DNA of 64,000 nucleotides from a bacterium (GCA_013823945.1 PNMZ01000006.1:62001-126000); one strand, 5' to 3'; shown: positions 49,386-58,188, numbered from the stretch's first letter. Program-made: numbers and translations. Notes: generated by a model not told the origin, from the sequence alone.

Positions 49386-49587
49386 AAGAGTTTGGGGGAG
49401 TGAGCGCAATGATTGCTTGTTCGACAAATTGTGACAGGCAAGTTTCACACAAACGCAATACCATATCGTCTCTGCCCATGTTGATCCTCGTTTGATATAA
49501 CTGAACACCATGTTCATCCTTCGATTTTCCGCATGACACACATCTTGTCAGTCGATCGTGATGAGCTTCTACCGTAACATTTGCCAC
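49384..49587 (-). CDS. Small zinc-ribbon protein, 67 aa
   Basis: CVSC near residue 16 and CETC near residue 47 form a two-pair zinc ribbon. ATG 49587 has AAGGAGGAATTATTTTC. No DNA-binding motif beyond the ribbon. Confidence 0.7.
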   Translation of the reverse strand: MANVTVEAHHDRLTRCVSCGKSKDEHGVQLYQTRINMGRDDMVLRLCETCLSQFVEQAIIALTPPNS

Positions 49588-49605
49588 GAAAATAATTCCT
49601 CCTTA

Positions 49606-49631
49606 ATAAAAAAGACGCCCTTATGGGCGCC
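49606..49631 (-). terminator. Intrinsic terminator after the parR-like gene
   Basis: GGCGCCC and GGGCGTC arms around ATAA, then six T on the minus strand. Confidence 0.85.
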
Positions 49632-49634
49632 TGC

Positions 49635-50054
49635 TTAATCTGTCTGATACTGACGGAATGTATCGAGCACATCTCCGCCGACCTTGACGTCTTGGCGGCG
49701 TTTGCGTTCGATTTGTGGTTTTCTTCGAGTGCTTGCTTGTGGCTCAGGTTCAGGCTCGACTACTGGTTGAAGAATCGGTTCAGGGACCGGTTCGGTCTGA
49801 CGAACTTGCGCGACTGGCTCAGTTGAAGGGCCTTTCGCACGCCGCTCGAGCAGATGATTGAGCTCTTCTGTCGTCACGATAGCGATTCGGCTCTTCTGGC
49901 CGGTCACATCTAGTGTCGAGATACCGGTCTGAATCAGGTGATTCAGAAGACGGTTCGCTGAAAGCCCGCTGACCGCGAGAAGACGGTTGAAATCTTCCGT
50001 CCACGTCGCGTCGCGCAGCACCCGGAGGTTATGTTGCTTCCCCGGTTCGATCAT
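49635..50054 (-). CDS. ParR-like DNA-binding adaptor
   Basis: 139 aa, immediately downstream of the actin-like gene. The start of the protein (WTEDFNRLLAVSGLSANRLLNHLIQTGI, given here in part as SGLSANRLLNHL) reads as a ribbon-helix-helix-type helix, the ParR fold that binds centromere repeats. A Glu/Pro/Gln-rich linker and a basic C-terminal end follow. Overlaps the parM stop by four bases. Role is from context plus helix pattern. Confidence 0.6.
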   Translation of the reverse strand: MIEPGKQHNLRVLRDATWTEDFNRLLAVSGLSANRLLNHLIQTGISTLDVTGQKSRIAIVTTEELNHLLERRAKGPSTEPVAQVRQTEPVPEPILQPVVEPEPEPQASTRRKPQIERKRRQDVKVGGDVLDTFRQYQTD

Positions 50055-51340
50055 GCTTCTACCTCCTCTGCGTCAAGGGCCTCCTGTTGCGAGATGATAT
50101 TCGCAATGAGGTAAGCACGAGACGTGACGAACGGGCTCTTGAAGACGATATCGTCTGGGAGGAAGTCATAGCCTTCAGCCTGTTTGAAGACCTCATAACC
50201 AAAGAGCGTTCCGCCTCCGACGAGGTAGATACGTTCTGCATCAGATGCTTTTGATGACCAGTACTCGTCGAGGAATGCAACGACCTCGTTCCCGTAGTCT
50301 CCGACCTGATCAATAATCGCATCAGTCACGTCGACGTTCTTTGTCGGGCCCCATGAAGCGAGGTACGAGATGTCTTTGCCCGTCTTGATACGTTCATTCG
50401 TAGTCTTTTCAAGGTACCGTAGGATGAACTCTTCACGAGTGCGGGAGATCCGGGCTTCCGGGTTCTTTTGGCGACGTGCGTCGAATTCAGGCAAGAGAGA
50501 AATTTCTTCGATCAGTTTATCCATATATCCGTTCGTACCAAGGTTGTGGGAGAGAGACAAGTGTTTCGAGACGCCTCCAGCCGTGTAGTAGGCAACATCA
50601 AGCGTCTCAGCGCCGAGGTCCGAGATGATGAATGAGCGGTCCTGTTTAATCTGCTCGTAGAGTGGAGTGTGCTTCAATACACCGTTCTCTACGGTGAATA
50701 TCAAACCGTATACGGAACTGACACCTTCAGCAAGGATCTTCCCATCATAGATGTCTACTTCAATCTTCTTGCCTTTATGTTTCCCGTCAACGAACGTGAT
50801 TTCGTGTGAGCCGAGCAGTTGCTTCATGAGACGTTGGCTATACATTTTGTATTCGTTGATCGGAAGCCCGCCATGATAGTTCACGCGTGCTTTTGTCTCG
50901 CCTGACTCTGCAGCAGCCAATGCAAGTCCTACCAATGTGACGATGAGGTGGAGTTGTGAGTCATGCTTCTCTTCGCCGCTAGGCTCTTGTGGCTCGCTTT
51001 CGTCTTGGCGGTAGGCCGAGGCGCCGACATAGAAGTAGGCGTGGCGCAGGTCGTTCGTCAGCGCATCTGATTCGAGCATGACATGAAGATTCTCTGTCGG
51101 GTTGATCTCGGCGTCATATAACGCCGAACCGAGTTCGATCGTTGATGTCGAGGCTTTAGCGATGACCGTAGGGATTGCCAAATCGACCATGTTGCCCTCT
51201 TCGGATAAGTAAGAGATTTTCGTCTTCGTGTTGCCGCCATCGCAACCTGTGACGAGTTCGAACACTTCTTCTTCAGTAGATACTGACGTTGCCTTTGCGT
51301 TGCTTCTGGATTGAACGCGTGGGCTTCTTGCTTGAGACAT
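50051..51340 (-). CDS. ParM/Alp-type actin-like segregation protein
   Basis: 429 aa. Phosphate-1 motif GCDGGNTKTK, phosphate-2 ISDLGAETLDVA and adenosine motif YLVGGGTLF are actin-like ATPase hallmarks. Forms filaments that push sister plasmids apart. Relatives such as Alp7A/AlfA and ParM serve Bacillus plasmids; a few phages carry such genes. ATG 51340 follows AGAGAGGATGGTCCAC. With the ParR-like partner this is a type II partition cassette. Confidence 0.85.
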   Translation of the reverse strand: MSQARSPRVQSRSNAKATSVSTEEEVFELVTGCDGGNTKTKISYLSEEGNMVDLAIPTVIAKASTSTIELGSALYDAEINPTENLHVMLESDALTNDLRHAYFYVGASAYRQDESEPQEPSGEEKHDSQLHLIVTLVGLALAAAESGETKARVNYHGGLPINEYKMYSQRLMKQLLGSHEITFVDGKHKGKKIEVDIYDGKILAEGVSSVYGLIFTVENGVLKHTPLYEQIKQDRSFIISDLGAETLDVAYYTAGGVSKHLSLSHNLGTNGYMDKLIEEISLLPEFDARRQKNPEARISRTREEFILRYLEKTTNERIKTGKDISYLASWGPTKNVDVTDAIIDQVGDYGNEVVAFLDEYWSSKASDAERIYLVGGGTLFGYEVFKQAEGYDFLPDDIVFKSPFVTSRAYLIANIISQQEALDAEEVEA

Positions 51341-51392
51341 GTGGACCATCCTCTCTGACTTTGTGGTGTGCCCTCGATTAAGGGCCTGATTT

Positions 51393-51461
51393 CAAGTTAG
51401 CACACCGAAGTCCGAAAAGGAAGGGGTTTCACAAATTTTGTAACCGTTTGTTGCACAAATG
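51393..51461. promoter_or_regulatory. Region upstream of parM, promoter and parC-like repeats
   Basis: An extended -10 TGC-TAACTT on the minus strand (around 51393-51401), and repeats TTTCACAAAT, TTTGTAACC and CACAAATG (51427-51461). The last two match words in the 55-kb repeat cluster, suggesting common binding by ParR. Candidate parC. Confidence 0.4.
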
Positions 51462-51500
51462 GGACCACTTTCAAGAAACGGAAGGAGAACATATGGAAAG

Positions 51501-51524
51501 GTATGGCTCAACCAAGCCATACCC
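51501..51524 (-). terminator. Hairpin at the end of the 126-aa gene
   Basis: GGTATGGCT and AGCCATACC arms around six bases, then TTTCC. Overlaps the stop codon; a weak terminator separating the recombination operon from parM. Confidence 0.55.
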
Positions 51525-51888
51525 TAGGAGTGTGCTGTCCGTCCGAAATGGACACTTTTCTGTTCTCCGGAAAGACATCTTCGATAAAAGAACGTTGTTC
51601 ATCGTTCAGACGCTCATATTCGTCCACGATCTGCCGGTAGGTCATCGGCCGTCTGGTGGAATGCTGGAAAGATTGTAGCTCATCAAGCGGAGTACAAGAG
51701 ATTTCAGCCGCCTTCAGCATCCCCTTATAACACGTTCGAGCAAAAGAAGAAGAGATCTTCATTAAGTCGGGACGCACCCGATGCAGCCCACTAGAGGGAT
51801 CAATCCCTAAAGAGAGGGTCGCATCGAATCGTTCCGTCCTGTAATCATAGGCCAGCCATAGGAGGTGAGCCTGTTCTTGTAGCGTCAT
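51508..51888 (-). CDS. Hypothetical protein, 126 aa
   Basis: Unrecognised. Starts in the preceding stop (ATGA at 51885). Contains TRRPMTYRQIVDEYER, a helical segment. Last gene of the recombination operon. Confidence 0.65.
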   Translation of the reverse strand: MTLQEQAHLLWLAYDYRTERFDATLSLGIDPSSGLHRVRPDLMKISSSFARTCYKGMLKAAEISCTPLDELQSFQHSTRRPMTYRQIVDEYERLNDEQRSFIEDVFPENRKVSISDGQHTPRVWLG

Positions 51889-52472
51889 TTCATTCGGTTC
51901 GTGAAACGCATACTAGCGGCAGTATCGACTTCTTTGACCCCAACGTTATAGCCTTCAGGAATCGTGCCATGCTCGTCATAATGTTCCTTCACTTCTTTGA
52001 AGAGACGTTCCGCATCAAAGGTAGTCGTAGTCACTTGATAATTGGCCACCTTGCCGAGCATGAAGGCATCGACCTCAAGATTCTGAGGAGATGTGAGCTC
52101 GAGTTTTTTTCCTCCCTCTATATAAGAGATCGTCCCGATATCGAGCTTCACGTTCTTGAATGAATTGCTCTCTTCCTTGCGCTTAGAGAGCTCATGCTTC
52201 ACGATCGCCTTGATCTTGTCGGCTTCCGTTGTCGTCTTCTTGATCATACCGTCCCATTGCGCGACGACGGCCTTCTTGGCCTCTTTCAATTTAGCGGCCT
52301 CGCCTTCGATCTTGTTCGCCGCGAGCATATAACGGCGTAATTGCATATCGTCAAGGCGCATATCGGAGACTTTGGAATCATCTTCGTCCACCATGATTGA
52401 ATTCATCAACGCCTCGATATCGAGTTGTTCCTGTTCCATACGGATTGCTTCTTTAAAATCGATTGTGCTCAT
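51885..52472 (-). CDS. Gp157/Gam-like phage protein, 195 aa
   Basis: Central coiled coil (residues 45-100, KIEGEAAKLKEAKKAVV) then KNVKLDIGTISYIEGGKKLE, a pattern of Gp157-like or Gam-like phage proteins that accompany recombination genes. Activity not known. Overlaps both neighbours. Low certainty of family. Confidence 0.5.
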   Translation of the reverse strand: MSTIDFKEAIRMEQEQLDIEALMNSIMVDEDDSKVSDMRLDDMQLRRYMLAANKIEGEAAKLKEAKKAVVAQWDGMIKKTTTEADKIKAIVKHELSKRKEESNSFKNVKLDIGTISYIEGGKKLELTSPQNLEVDAFMLGKVANYQVTTTTFDAERLFKEVKEHYDEHGTIPEGYNVGVKEVDTAASMRFTNRMK

Positions 52473-52738
52473 TTGTCTTCCTCCTTGAGTTCATCTTGTT
52501 TCATTTTCTTCTCGTAATCGAGAATTTCTTCATAAGTCAGCCATTCGGGCTTTTCATCTTCGCTGAATTGCTCCCATAAGGACTTCATCTCCGCGATCTG
52601 CCCATCAACAGAGCCGGCCCAAAGACTACGCTCTGAGCGGTTCCCGTTACCAAGGAAGTAGTTGCAATCCTGTTTCAGTCGACTGAGCATCTGATAATTG
52701 AAGCTGTTGTCCTTCTTTCCGAAGATATCCTCATCCAT
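52469..52738 (-). CDS. LPD11-like protein, 89 aa
   Basis: SRLKQDCNYFLGNGNRSERSL, LWAG, and EKPEWLTYEEILDYEKKM match LPD11, a short domain seen in large polyvalent phage/plasmid proteins, here alone. ATG 52738 has AAAGGGGGTG. Molecular role unknown. Confidence 0.7.
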   Translation of the reverse strand: MDEDIFGKKDNSFNYQMLSRLKQDCNYFLGNGNRSERSLWAGSVDGQIAEMKSLWEQFSEDEKPEWLTYEEILDYEKKMKQDELKEEDK

Positions 52739-52764
52739 CTTATTCACCCCCTTTAAATGTGACG

Positions 52765-53412
52765 TTAAATGGCCTCTCCTCGAAGGGCGTAGCTCATCCG
52801 GTATTCTTCCGACATATCGGTGAACTGATGTCGATGGGTCACGAGATAAGGGACGATTTCTTCGACGTCGATCGATGCAGTCTCAGGATTGATATCATCA
52901 CCGATGTCATAGTCTTCAGAGAATGTCGTATAAAGCCCATGGGCGAGCGTCTGTTTGTTAATGTCGATCCGGATAGTGCTCGTCTCGTTCCCTTCGGTCG
53001 AGACGATCTCTTCTTCGAGTTCCACTTCGAAGAGCAACATATCGCCGCTTTCTACCACAAAGGTCACGTCAATATTGTCCTTGTTGTGGTCGTAGGCCTT
53101 GCCTGAGTAAAGACGTTTGATGCCGTGAATCTCCATGGATGTCGCTTTCGTCCCCATACGGTAATCGCCAAAGAACTCATTTGTCTTCGCTTCTGTGAGG
53201 AGATGGATCTCGTCTGGAGTCTCTCCAAGCACATAGAGTTTCAATTGCAACTCATAGCAATTTTCGTGTTCCAAAATCTTGTATTCTTCGATATTTGATA
53301 AAGGGTAGTGATGGCGGCAAGCATAGTAGCTTTGATACATGTCTTGTCGAGAGACGCCTTCCTTAGAAAAATTGACTGATAGGTCGACCTGGTGTGCGTG
53401 GATACGTGTCAT
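52765..53412 (-). CDS. Hypothetical protein, 215 aa
   Basis: Unrecognised. Beta-rich in the middle (VTFVVESGDMLLFEVE). ATG 53412 has AAGGAACGGTTACCC. No cysteine cluster. Probably soluble. Confidence 0.65.
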   Translation of the reverse strand: MTRIHAHQVDLSVNFSKEGVSRQDMYQSYYACRHHYPLSNIEEYKILEHENCYELQLKLYVLGETPDEIHLLTEAKTNEFFGDYRMGTKATSMEIHGIKRLYSGKAYDHNKDNIDVTFVVESGDMLLFEVELEEEIVSTEGNETSTIRIDINKQTLAHGLYTTFSEDYDIGDDINPETASIDVEEIVPYLVTHRHQFTDMSEEYRMSYALRGEAI

Positions 53413-53429
53413 GGGTAACCGTTCCTTTC

Positions 53430-53963
53430 TTAGTAGGGGATTGTGGTTTGAATAGATTCAATTCGTAAAGATGTGTCTATGATGATTGATTCGCCCTCAC
53501 GGACAAGCTCTTCGTTATAGAGGAGCATGCCATTACGGATGGTTTCCATTCCCGTCGCGTAACGAGCGTAAGACTCAATGAGATTACGTTTGTGGAGACG
53601 TTCAGCCTCGGTGACGGTCCTTGTGTCTCGAAGTCGACCGATCAGTTGATCGAGAGTGCGAATCGCATCGGTCGTACCCTCGCGGAATGCTTCCTCTTCT
53701 AAAAAGGCAGGGTTCTGTTGGCCTTGGATAATCAGAGAAGCATAGACTTCAGCGACCTGATTGGCATCTTGGATCGTCGGCTCGGCGATATCAAGATAAT
53801 CCGTATCCTCGACGTGGACGATCTCTTCTTCTGTCACTGCATGAGTCGAAGCCCCGGCGACGATACCCACAAAAAGGGCGAGAGCGATCGCCACGCCCTT
53901 GAATCGATTCATCTTCTTTTTATGTCCGATCCGTAACGTACGGGGTGATTGTTGATTGATCAT
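53430..53963 (-). CDS. Membrane-anchored helical protein, 177 aa
   Basis: Basic N-terminus (RIGHKKKMNRFKG) then one hydrophobic helix at about residues 23-42, so it is anchored with the C-terminal helical part outside the membrane. No lipobox. Start overlaps the next gene (ATGA). Function unknown. Confidence 0.7.
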   Translation of the reverse strand: MINQQSPRTLRIGHKKKMNRFKGVAIALALFVGIVAGASTHAVTEEEIVHVEDTDYLDIAEPTIQDANQVAEVYASLIIQGQQNPAFLEEEAFREGTTDAIRTLDQLIGRLRDTRTVTEAERLHKRNLIESYARYATGMETIRNGMLLYNEELVREGESIIIDTSLRIESIQTTIPY

Positions 53964-54499
53964 AATTCACCTCTTAAGCGTTTGTTGTCCTCATGCAAGG
54001 TATGGATGGTCTCGATGTAGCCCATGAGCATCTCATACTCGATGACGAGATAGTCCTTATCCTCGCCAGTAAAACGGAAGGGGAGGAAATAGTAATCCCT
54101 GTTCATCCTTGCAGCCTCTTGTTCGAGCTTGTCGAGCCATTCTTTTTTAATGGATATCGATTTGGCTCCGCTTTTGGTGATGCTGCCGCGCTCCTTGAAC
54201 TCGGCAATGGCGGCAGTCAGTTCTTCAGAGGTAATGACATCCCCCAGCGCATGGGCGAGAGCCCCTGACCCTGGTTGGCGTCTGGCAGCATCCTGTCCGG
54301 AGCGAACAGCAGAGGAATATCGGTTTGCCCCGTCTTGCTCGAATTGCATGCCACCTTTCGTTGTCTTGAGTTTACGGGACGTGTTCTTTGCACGCAGCCC
54401 CTGGATTTGCTTCGGGGGCTTATATAAAGAGAAGTCATAGCATTTGAAGCAGACCTTCCCTGCGTTAGCGCATTCTGAATATCGGTCACAATCTGACAT
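53960..54499 (-). CDS. Zinc-finger and PD-(D/E)XK-like nuclease candidate, 179 aa
   Basis: N-terminal Cys pattern (CDRYSEC ... CFKC) may bind zinc. Then ARRQPGSGALAHALGDVI, AAIAEFKERG and KKEWLDKLEQEA follow the R-x-G-S-G / GD / E-x-K spacing of phage Holliday-junction-resolvase-like nucleases (E-F-K as the E-x-K). Would process recombination intermediates with RecA and ERF. Family inferred by eye. Confidence 0.5.
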   Translation of the reverse strand: MSDCDRYSECANAGKVCFKCYDFSLYKPPKQIQGLRAKNTSRKLKTTKGGMQFEQDGANRYSSAVRSGQDAARRQPGSGALAHALGDVITSEELTAAIAEFKERGSITKSGAKSISIKKEWLDKLEQEAARMNRDYYFLPFRFTGEDKDYLVIEYEMLMGYIETIHTLHEDNKRLRGEL

Positions 54500-54514
54500 A
54501 CCCGGTGGCCTCCT

Positions 54515-54922
54515 TCAATAGTTTGAGATTATCCCTTTCGGACGTCTTGGTTTTTGACGACCATCCTCAGTAGGTGGATAACGTAGTGGGGGAGAGTCCA
54601 ATGACATCTGATAACAGACGACTTTTGTGATTTCAAGTTTTTTGCGATCGATGTAACAAGTCATGAAAAGGTTGGCCTCAGGATTAGAGGAAAGCATCAT
54701 CGAGGCCTGAGACTCGACATCTGTCGTACAGGTTAAAGGGACGTGGAGTCCAGCTTCAAGAGCGATGACTCCCCTCTGAAAAGAATGGTCGGTGATTCCT
54801 ACCACGAGTACTCGATCAGGCTCTTTCCAGAGATACCGGACCTTGTCACTTTTAAGAAACGTGGTCAGGCATAAAACAGTAAGCGGGATGAAGCCAATGA
54901 TGACGGCAATTTTTTCAAACAT
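54515..54922 (-). CDS. Membrane-anchored protein, 135 aa
   Basis: Hydrophobic helix at residues 4-22 (IAVIIGFIPLTVLCLTT), then a soluble part ending in basic/proline residues. ATG 54922 has AAAGGGGTTAACTATC. First gene downstream of the repeat cluster. Confidence 0.65.
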   Translation of the reverse strand: MFEKIAVIIGFIPLTVLCLTTFLKSDKVRYLWKEPDRVLVVGITDHSFQRGVIALEAGLHVPLTCTTDVESQASMMLSSNPEANLFMTCYIDRKKLEITKVVCYQMSLDSPPLRYPPTEDGRQKPRRPKGIISNY

Positions 54923-54959
54923 GATAGTTAACCCCTTTAGGATGCAATGTGTATCAAAA

Positions 54960-55420
54960 GAACACAAATAGATTCAAAATGTTTAATCATTGACAAGAGT
55001 CACAAAAGAACACAAACGTGTACATTAGGACACAATAGGACACAAATTATTATGAAATGGCTCAAACAAAGGGTTTTATTGTGTCCGGACACAATAGATA
55101 CCAAAAGAACACATTAGGATACAATAGGAGTCTTTGTGTCCTAATTGATTAAATGTATAATAGCAACCAAATGTCTCCTTTTGTGACCAAAATGGTTCCG
55201 TTTGATATTTTAAATGGCTATAAGTATTGATATAGAGCCATTTATTTGTGTCCGGAGTCAATCGGTTACATACGGTCACAAAGAATAACAACCGGTCACA
55301 TAAGGGTGCATATCAACTGGGTCTATTTGAACACAACAGGTTCCGTTTGTACCCATTTCCTGAGCGTATTTTTTATGATGTCACATATTCTTTATTTGAA
55401 TTGGTTACAAACGAACACAA
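54960..55420. repeat. Cluster of GRACACAA-type repeats
   Basis: Some 14 copies in both orientations of an eight-base word with consensus G-[GA]-[AT]-CACAA, for example at 54960, 55008, 55028, 55038, 55107 (GAACACAT), 55117 (GGATACAA), 55134 (inverted), 55246 (inverted), 55274, 55329 and 55413. Local sequence is AT-rich. Typical of binding-site arrays at origins or centromeres. Confidence 0.75.
55077..55096. promoter_or_regulatory. Perfect 20-bp palindrome in the repeat cluster
   Basis: TATTGTGTCC joined to GGACACAATA: two inverted copies of the repeat without spacer. A natural dimer or initiator site. Confidence 0.6.
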
Positions 55421-55445
55421 ATGCACCTTCATCTGATTTAAAGGA

Positions 55446-55472
55446 AAGGGTGCCTTATGGCACCCCTTTTTA
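55446..55472 (-). terminator. Intrinsic terminator after the Nudix gene
   Basis: GGGTGCC and GGCACCC arms around ATAA, A and T tracts on both sides. Follows the Nudix stop at 55470. Confidence 0.85.
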
Positions 55473-56315
55473 GACTGACGTCTCTGCCAAATCAAGAGAG
55501 TCGATATACATGCGAGACCAACTCTCGAGTTTGTCTCGATTCTCGGAGAGCCATTCTTTTGACACGAAGCTGCCTTCGAGCGAGTCGGTCTCTCGTACTT
55601 GTACATCGTCGGATGAAAGCTCTGCGAATAAGATGACACCGATATGGACCTTACCGACATCTTCCTTGTCGTCGTTCAAGATCTTCATGTCATCCCACTT
55701 AATATCGACCTTCACGTCTTGCCCGATGATGAGCTCTTCGTTGAGCTCTCGAAGGGATTCCTGTGCGATGACTTCTAAAAGACCTGCATGATCGCGGTCG
55801 TCGGAGCGATAGTTCATGTGGCCGCCGACACCGATCGAGATGCTGTCGACGAGTCGTTTTTCTCCCGAGCCAGACAAACGCTTGTAAGCGAAGTAATCAT
55901 CTTTATGCTTCAGCATGACGTAAGGGATGATTTGCTTGAGTGAGGTGTCCTTCTCACAATCTCCACGACGGGCCGACACCAGTTCCTCAGAGAGCTGCTC
56001 AAGAATAAGTTTCGATTGCTCTGAAGAATAGATGCGTTGTTCCGGTTCGTCTAAGGGTGCGAGCGAAAGATTTGCTCGTGGCGCTGCGGTGACGACCTCG
56101 TTGTTCTTATTCACTTTCGAAGAAGGGATAAGAGGGCCGTGGTCGCTCAATTCCTGTTGTAAGTGGCTCAATGGATCGATGTCAGAATACATCGCCCCAA
56201 AAGTACGTTCTAATTCTGTTTTGTAAAGAACCGCTGCCTGTTCAGCTGTGTCACCTTTGACCATAAGTGGGAACGAGATTGTATCGTCCTCAAAATGAAA
56301 TAGATAGATATTCAA
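55470..56315 (-). CDS. Nudix hydrolase-like protein, 281 aa
   Basis: Hydrolyses nucleoside-diphosphate-linked substrates. The stretch EVIAQESLRELNEEL matches E-x7-R-E-L-x-E-E-L of the Nudix box; the usual G-x5 in front is stretched by an insertion (GGHMNYRSDDRDHAGLL). N-terminal ~130 residues are a separate, unknown domain. ATG 56315. Possible dNTP house-cleaning or NAD/cap-related role. Confidence 0.65.
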   Translation of the reverse strand: MNIYLFHFEDDTISFPLMVKGDTAEQAAVLYKTELERTFGAMYSDIDPLSHLQQELSDHGPLIPSSKVNKNNEVVTAAPRANLSLAPLDEPEQRIYSSEQSKLILEQLSEELVSARRGDCEKDTSLKQIIPYVMLKHKDDYFAYKRLSGSGEKRLVDSISIGVGGHMNYRSDDRDHAGLLEVIAQESLRELNEELIIGQDVKVDIKWDDMKILNDDKEDVGKVHIGVILFAELSSDDVQVRETDSLEGSFVSKEWLSENRDKLESWSRMYIDSLDLAETSV

Positions 56316-56331
56316 AATGTAATGCTCCTTA

Positions 56332-56796
56332 TCACATGAGATTTCGCTCCAAATTGAGGAGAGAGTTGTTCGTAATCTTAGCGTCCGACTTGAAGCGGAT
56401 AGACCTCACTATGGCATCAAGCTGTTCGAAATAGAAGGCCCAATCATCTTGGAGATCAAAGAGATTGCATACGTATTCGCTATTCGGGTAATGGACCACA
56501 TATTCACGACATAGCTGGATGCCGCCGCTACGTCGAGCGGCCTCGTTCTTGCCTTCGTTGTAACCTTTGATGGTGCGATCGATGAGACGTTCTAACGCAT
56601 CCTTGTAGGCCCGAGCCTTGCCATGATAAGGCATGACACGGTCATAAAGGTTAGCGAGCGCGACATTGAGCTCATGGAGCGTTTCTGTGCTGTTTTCCCG
56701 TTGGACACGTGCCTGCATATTTTGTGACTGAAAGAGGACGAGCATCTCGTCCCATTCAGCCCTGTTCTCGGCGAGGATGCGCTGGATCATACTCAT
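56332..56796 (-). CDS. Hypothetical helical protein, 154 aa
   Basis: Unrecognised, mostly helical. Coupled to recA (four-base overlap at 56793). Its place beside RecA suggests a mediator, unproven. Confidence 0.65.
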   Translation of the reverse strand: MSMIQRILAENRAEWDEMLVLFQSQNMQARVQRENSTETLHELNVALANLYDRVMPYHGKARAYKDALERLIDRTIKGYNEGKNEAARRSGGIQLCREYVVHYPNSEYVCNLFDLQDDWAFYFEQLDAIVRSIRFKSDAKITNNSLLNLERNLM

Positions 56797-57890
56797 AGCA
56801 AGGTTGCCTCCTCAGAAGGTTCTTCTTCCTCATTTTCCGGCGCAGCATCCAAGATGGTCTTCGGTTTGAGCGCTTCTTGGACATGGTTATTCACCATGAA
56901 GAACAGTTCCTGATTCATGCGGAAGGCGAATGCGAGGTCGGCCTTACCGTTGAATTTCACCTTTAATCCGTTTGATAATTCCATCGGGTTCTTGGTAGAT
57001 TCCCCGAGGTAGTACCAGGAGCCGGCCTTGTTGAAAATTTCTAAACGGTCGGCCATCTCGGCAATATCCGTGTAGATGTCGACACCAGAGTCATACATAT
57101 AGTTGAACGTTGTCTTGCCATATGGAGCGCCGACCTTGTTCTTGATAAACTCGACGGTGATCTCCTGACCTATCGGCCCTTGCTTCGATTGAATGATTTT
57201 ACGGCTGACACGGCCTCGAATTGAGGCGTAGAACTTCAACGACTGTCCTCCAGGTGTTGTCTCCGGGTTTCCGAACATCTGTCCAGCGTTTGTTCGCGTC
57301 TGGTTGATGAAAACGACCAATGTGTTCGAGCGCTTAGCGATCCCTTTTAGCTTACGCAACCCTTTCGACATCATACGGGCCTGGAGCCCGACCGGATTAT
57401 ACGTGTTGTCATTCTCGCCCTCTGCCTTAGGGGAGAGTGCGGCGACCGAGTCGACGATGATGACAGAGAACTCTTCAGATGCGCACATGGACTCGAGCAT
57501 GTCGAATGCGGTTTCTCCACTCTCAGGCTCGACGAGCATGAGCCCGTCTTCATCGTTGAGATCAATGCCGATACTGACCATATGATCCCGGCTGGCACTG
57601 AACTCGGCGTCAACGAATGCGCCTCGACGTCCGAAGAATCGACTCGTCTTGTCTCGCTGTAGCGTCTGAGCAGTCTTCAACAACATGAGACACAAGGTCG
57701 TCTTACCTGAAGACTCACCTCCATATAACTCGACGAGGCGTCCAGAAGGTAATCCATTGATGTTCGTCACGTAGTCTAGTGAAGGGACGCCAAAAGGGAT
57801 TGGGGTGATCGGATCAGAGTTCGGGTCAGCAAAGCTGAACACCGAATCTTCCCCAAACTGCTTCTTGAACTTCTTCATAAAATCACTCAT
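56793..57890 (-). CDS. recA: RecA recombinase
   Basis: Forms filaments on single-stranded DNA and exchanges strands with ATP. Walker A GGESSGKT (57-64), Walker B VIIVDSVAAL, and the L2 region NQTRTNAGQMFGNPETTPGG. 365 aa. Acidic end (NEEEEPSEEATLL). ATG 57890 follows GGAGGAAAAGAAAC; a longer frame to 57929 lacks support. Diverged from chromosomal RecA but motif-complete. Confidence 0.95.
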   Translation of the reverse strand: MSDFMKKFKKQFGEDSVFSFADPNSDPITPIPFGVPSLDYVTNINGLPSGRLVELYGGESSGKTTLCLMLLKTAQTLQRDKTSRFFGRRGAFVDAEFSASRDHMVSIGIDLNDEDGLMLVEPESGETAFDMLESMCASEEFSVIIVDSVAALSPKAEGENDNTYNPVGLQARMMSKGLRKLKGIAKRSNTLVVFINQTRTNAGQMFGNPETTPGGQSLKFYASIRGRVSRKIIQSKQGPIGQEITVEFIKNKVGAPYGKTTFNYMYDSGVDIYTDIAEMADRLEIFNKAGSWYYLGESTKNPMELSNGLKVKFNGKADLAFAFRMNQELFFMVNNHVQEALKPKTILDAAPENEEEEPSEEATLL

Positions 57891-58188
57891 GTTTCTTTTC
57901 CTCCATTTCAAGCACTTCGACCAGAGCAAGGCGCAAGCCCTTGAGCACGGTGATGCGTTCGACGTTCTTTGTGACCGATTCTTTATGAAGGCGACGACCT
58001 TCCTGATCGACTAAGGCAAACAAGGACCGGGCATGGTCTTCGAGAGTGAACCCGTTGAACTCTTCGATGGCCTGCAGCCAATCCTTCTTTGCTTGCCCAA
58101 GTGCTTCAGACGGGAGTAACCCGGAGCGAAGCAGGCCGCCATAATGCTCAAGGAAGAGCGCATTTGCGCTCTTCTTGAGATCAACCAC
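57883..58188 (-). CDS. Hypothetical protein, 101 aa
   Basis: Likely GTG 58188, overlapping the ssb stop in the next frame; no strong SD, so it is coupled to ssb. Helical. A much longer frame runs through ssb and is a shadow (Asn/His-rich). Overlaps recA's start by eight bases. Confidence 0.6.
   Translation of the reverse strand: MVDLKKSANALFLEHYGGLLRSGLLPSEALGQAKKDWLQAIEEFNGFTLEDHARSLFALVDQEGRRLHKESVTKNVERITVLKGLRLALVEVLEMEEKKHE

Larger units (their letters stand above)
54923..55469. other. 547-bp intergenic region
   Basis: No gene seen on either strand; filled by the repeat cluster, an AT-rich zone at 55140-55250 and a terminator at its right end. Candidate origin or centromere of the element. 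Confidence 0.55.

Noticed and set aside
54960-55420. tRNA or other RNA gene in the gene-free region
   Set aside because: No cloverleaf arms or T-loop seen; content is repeats.
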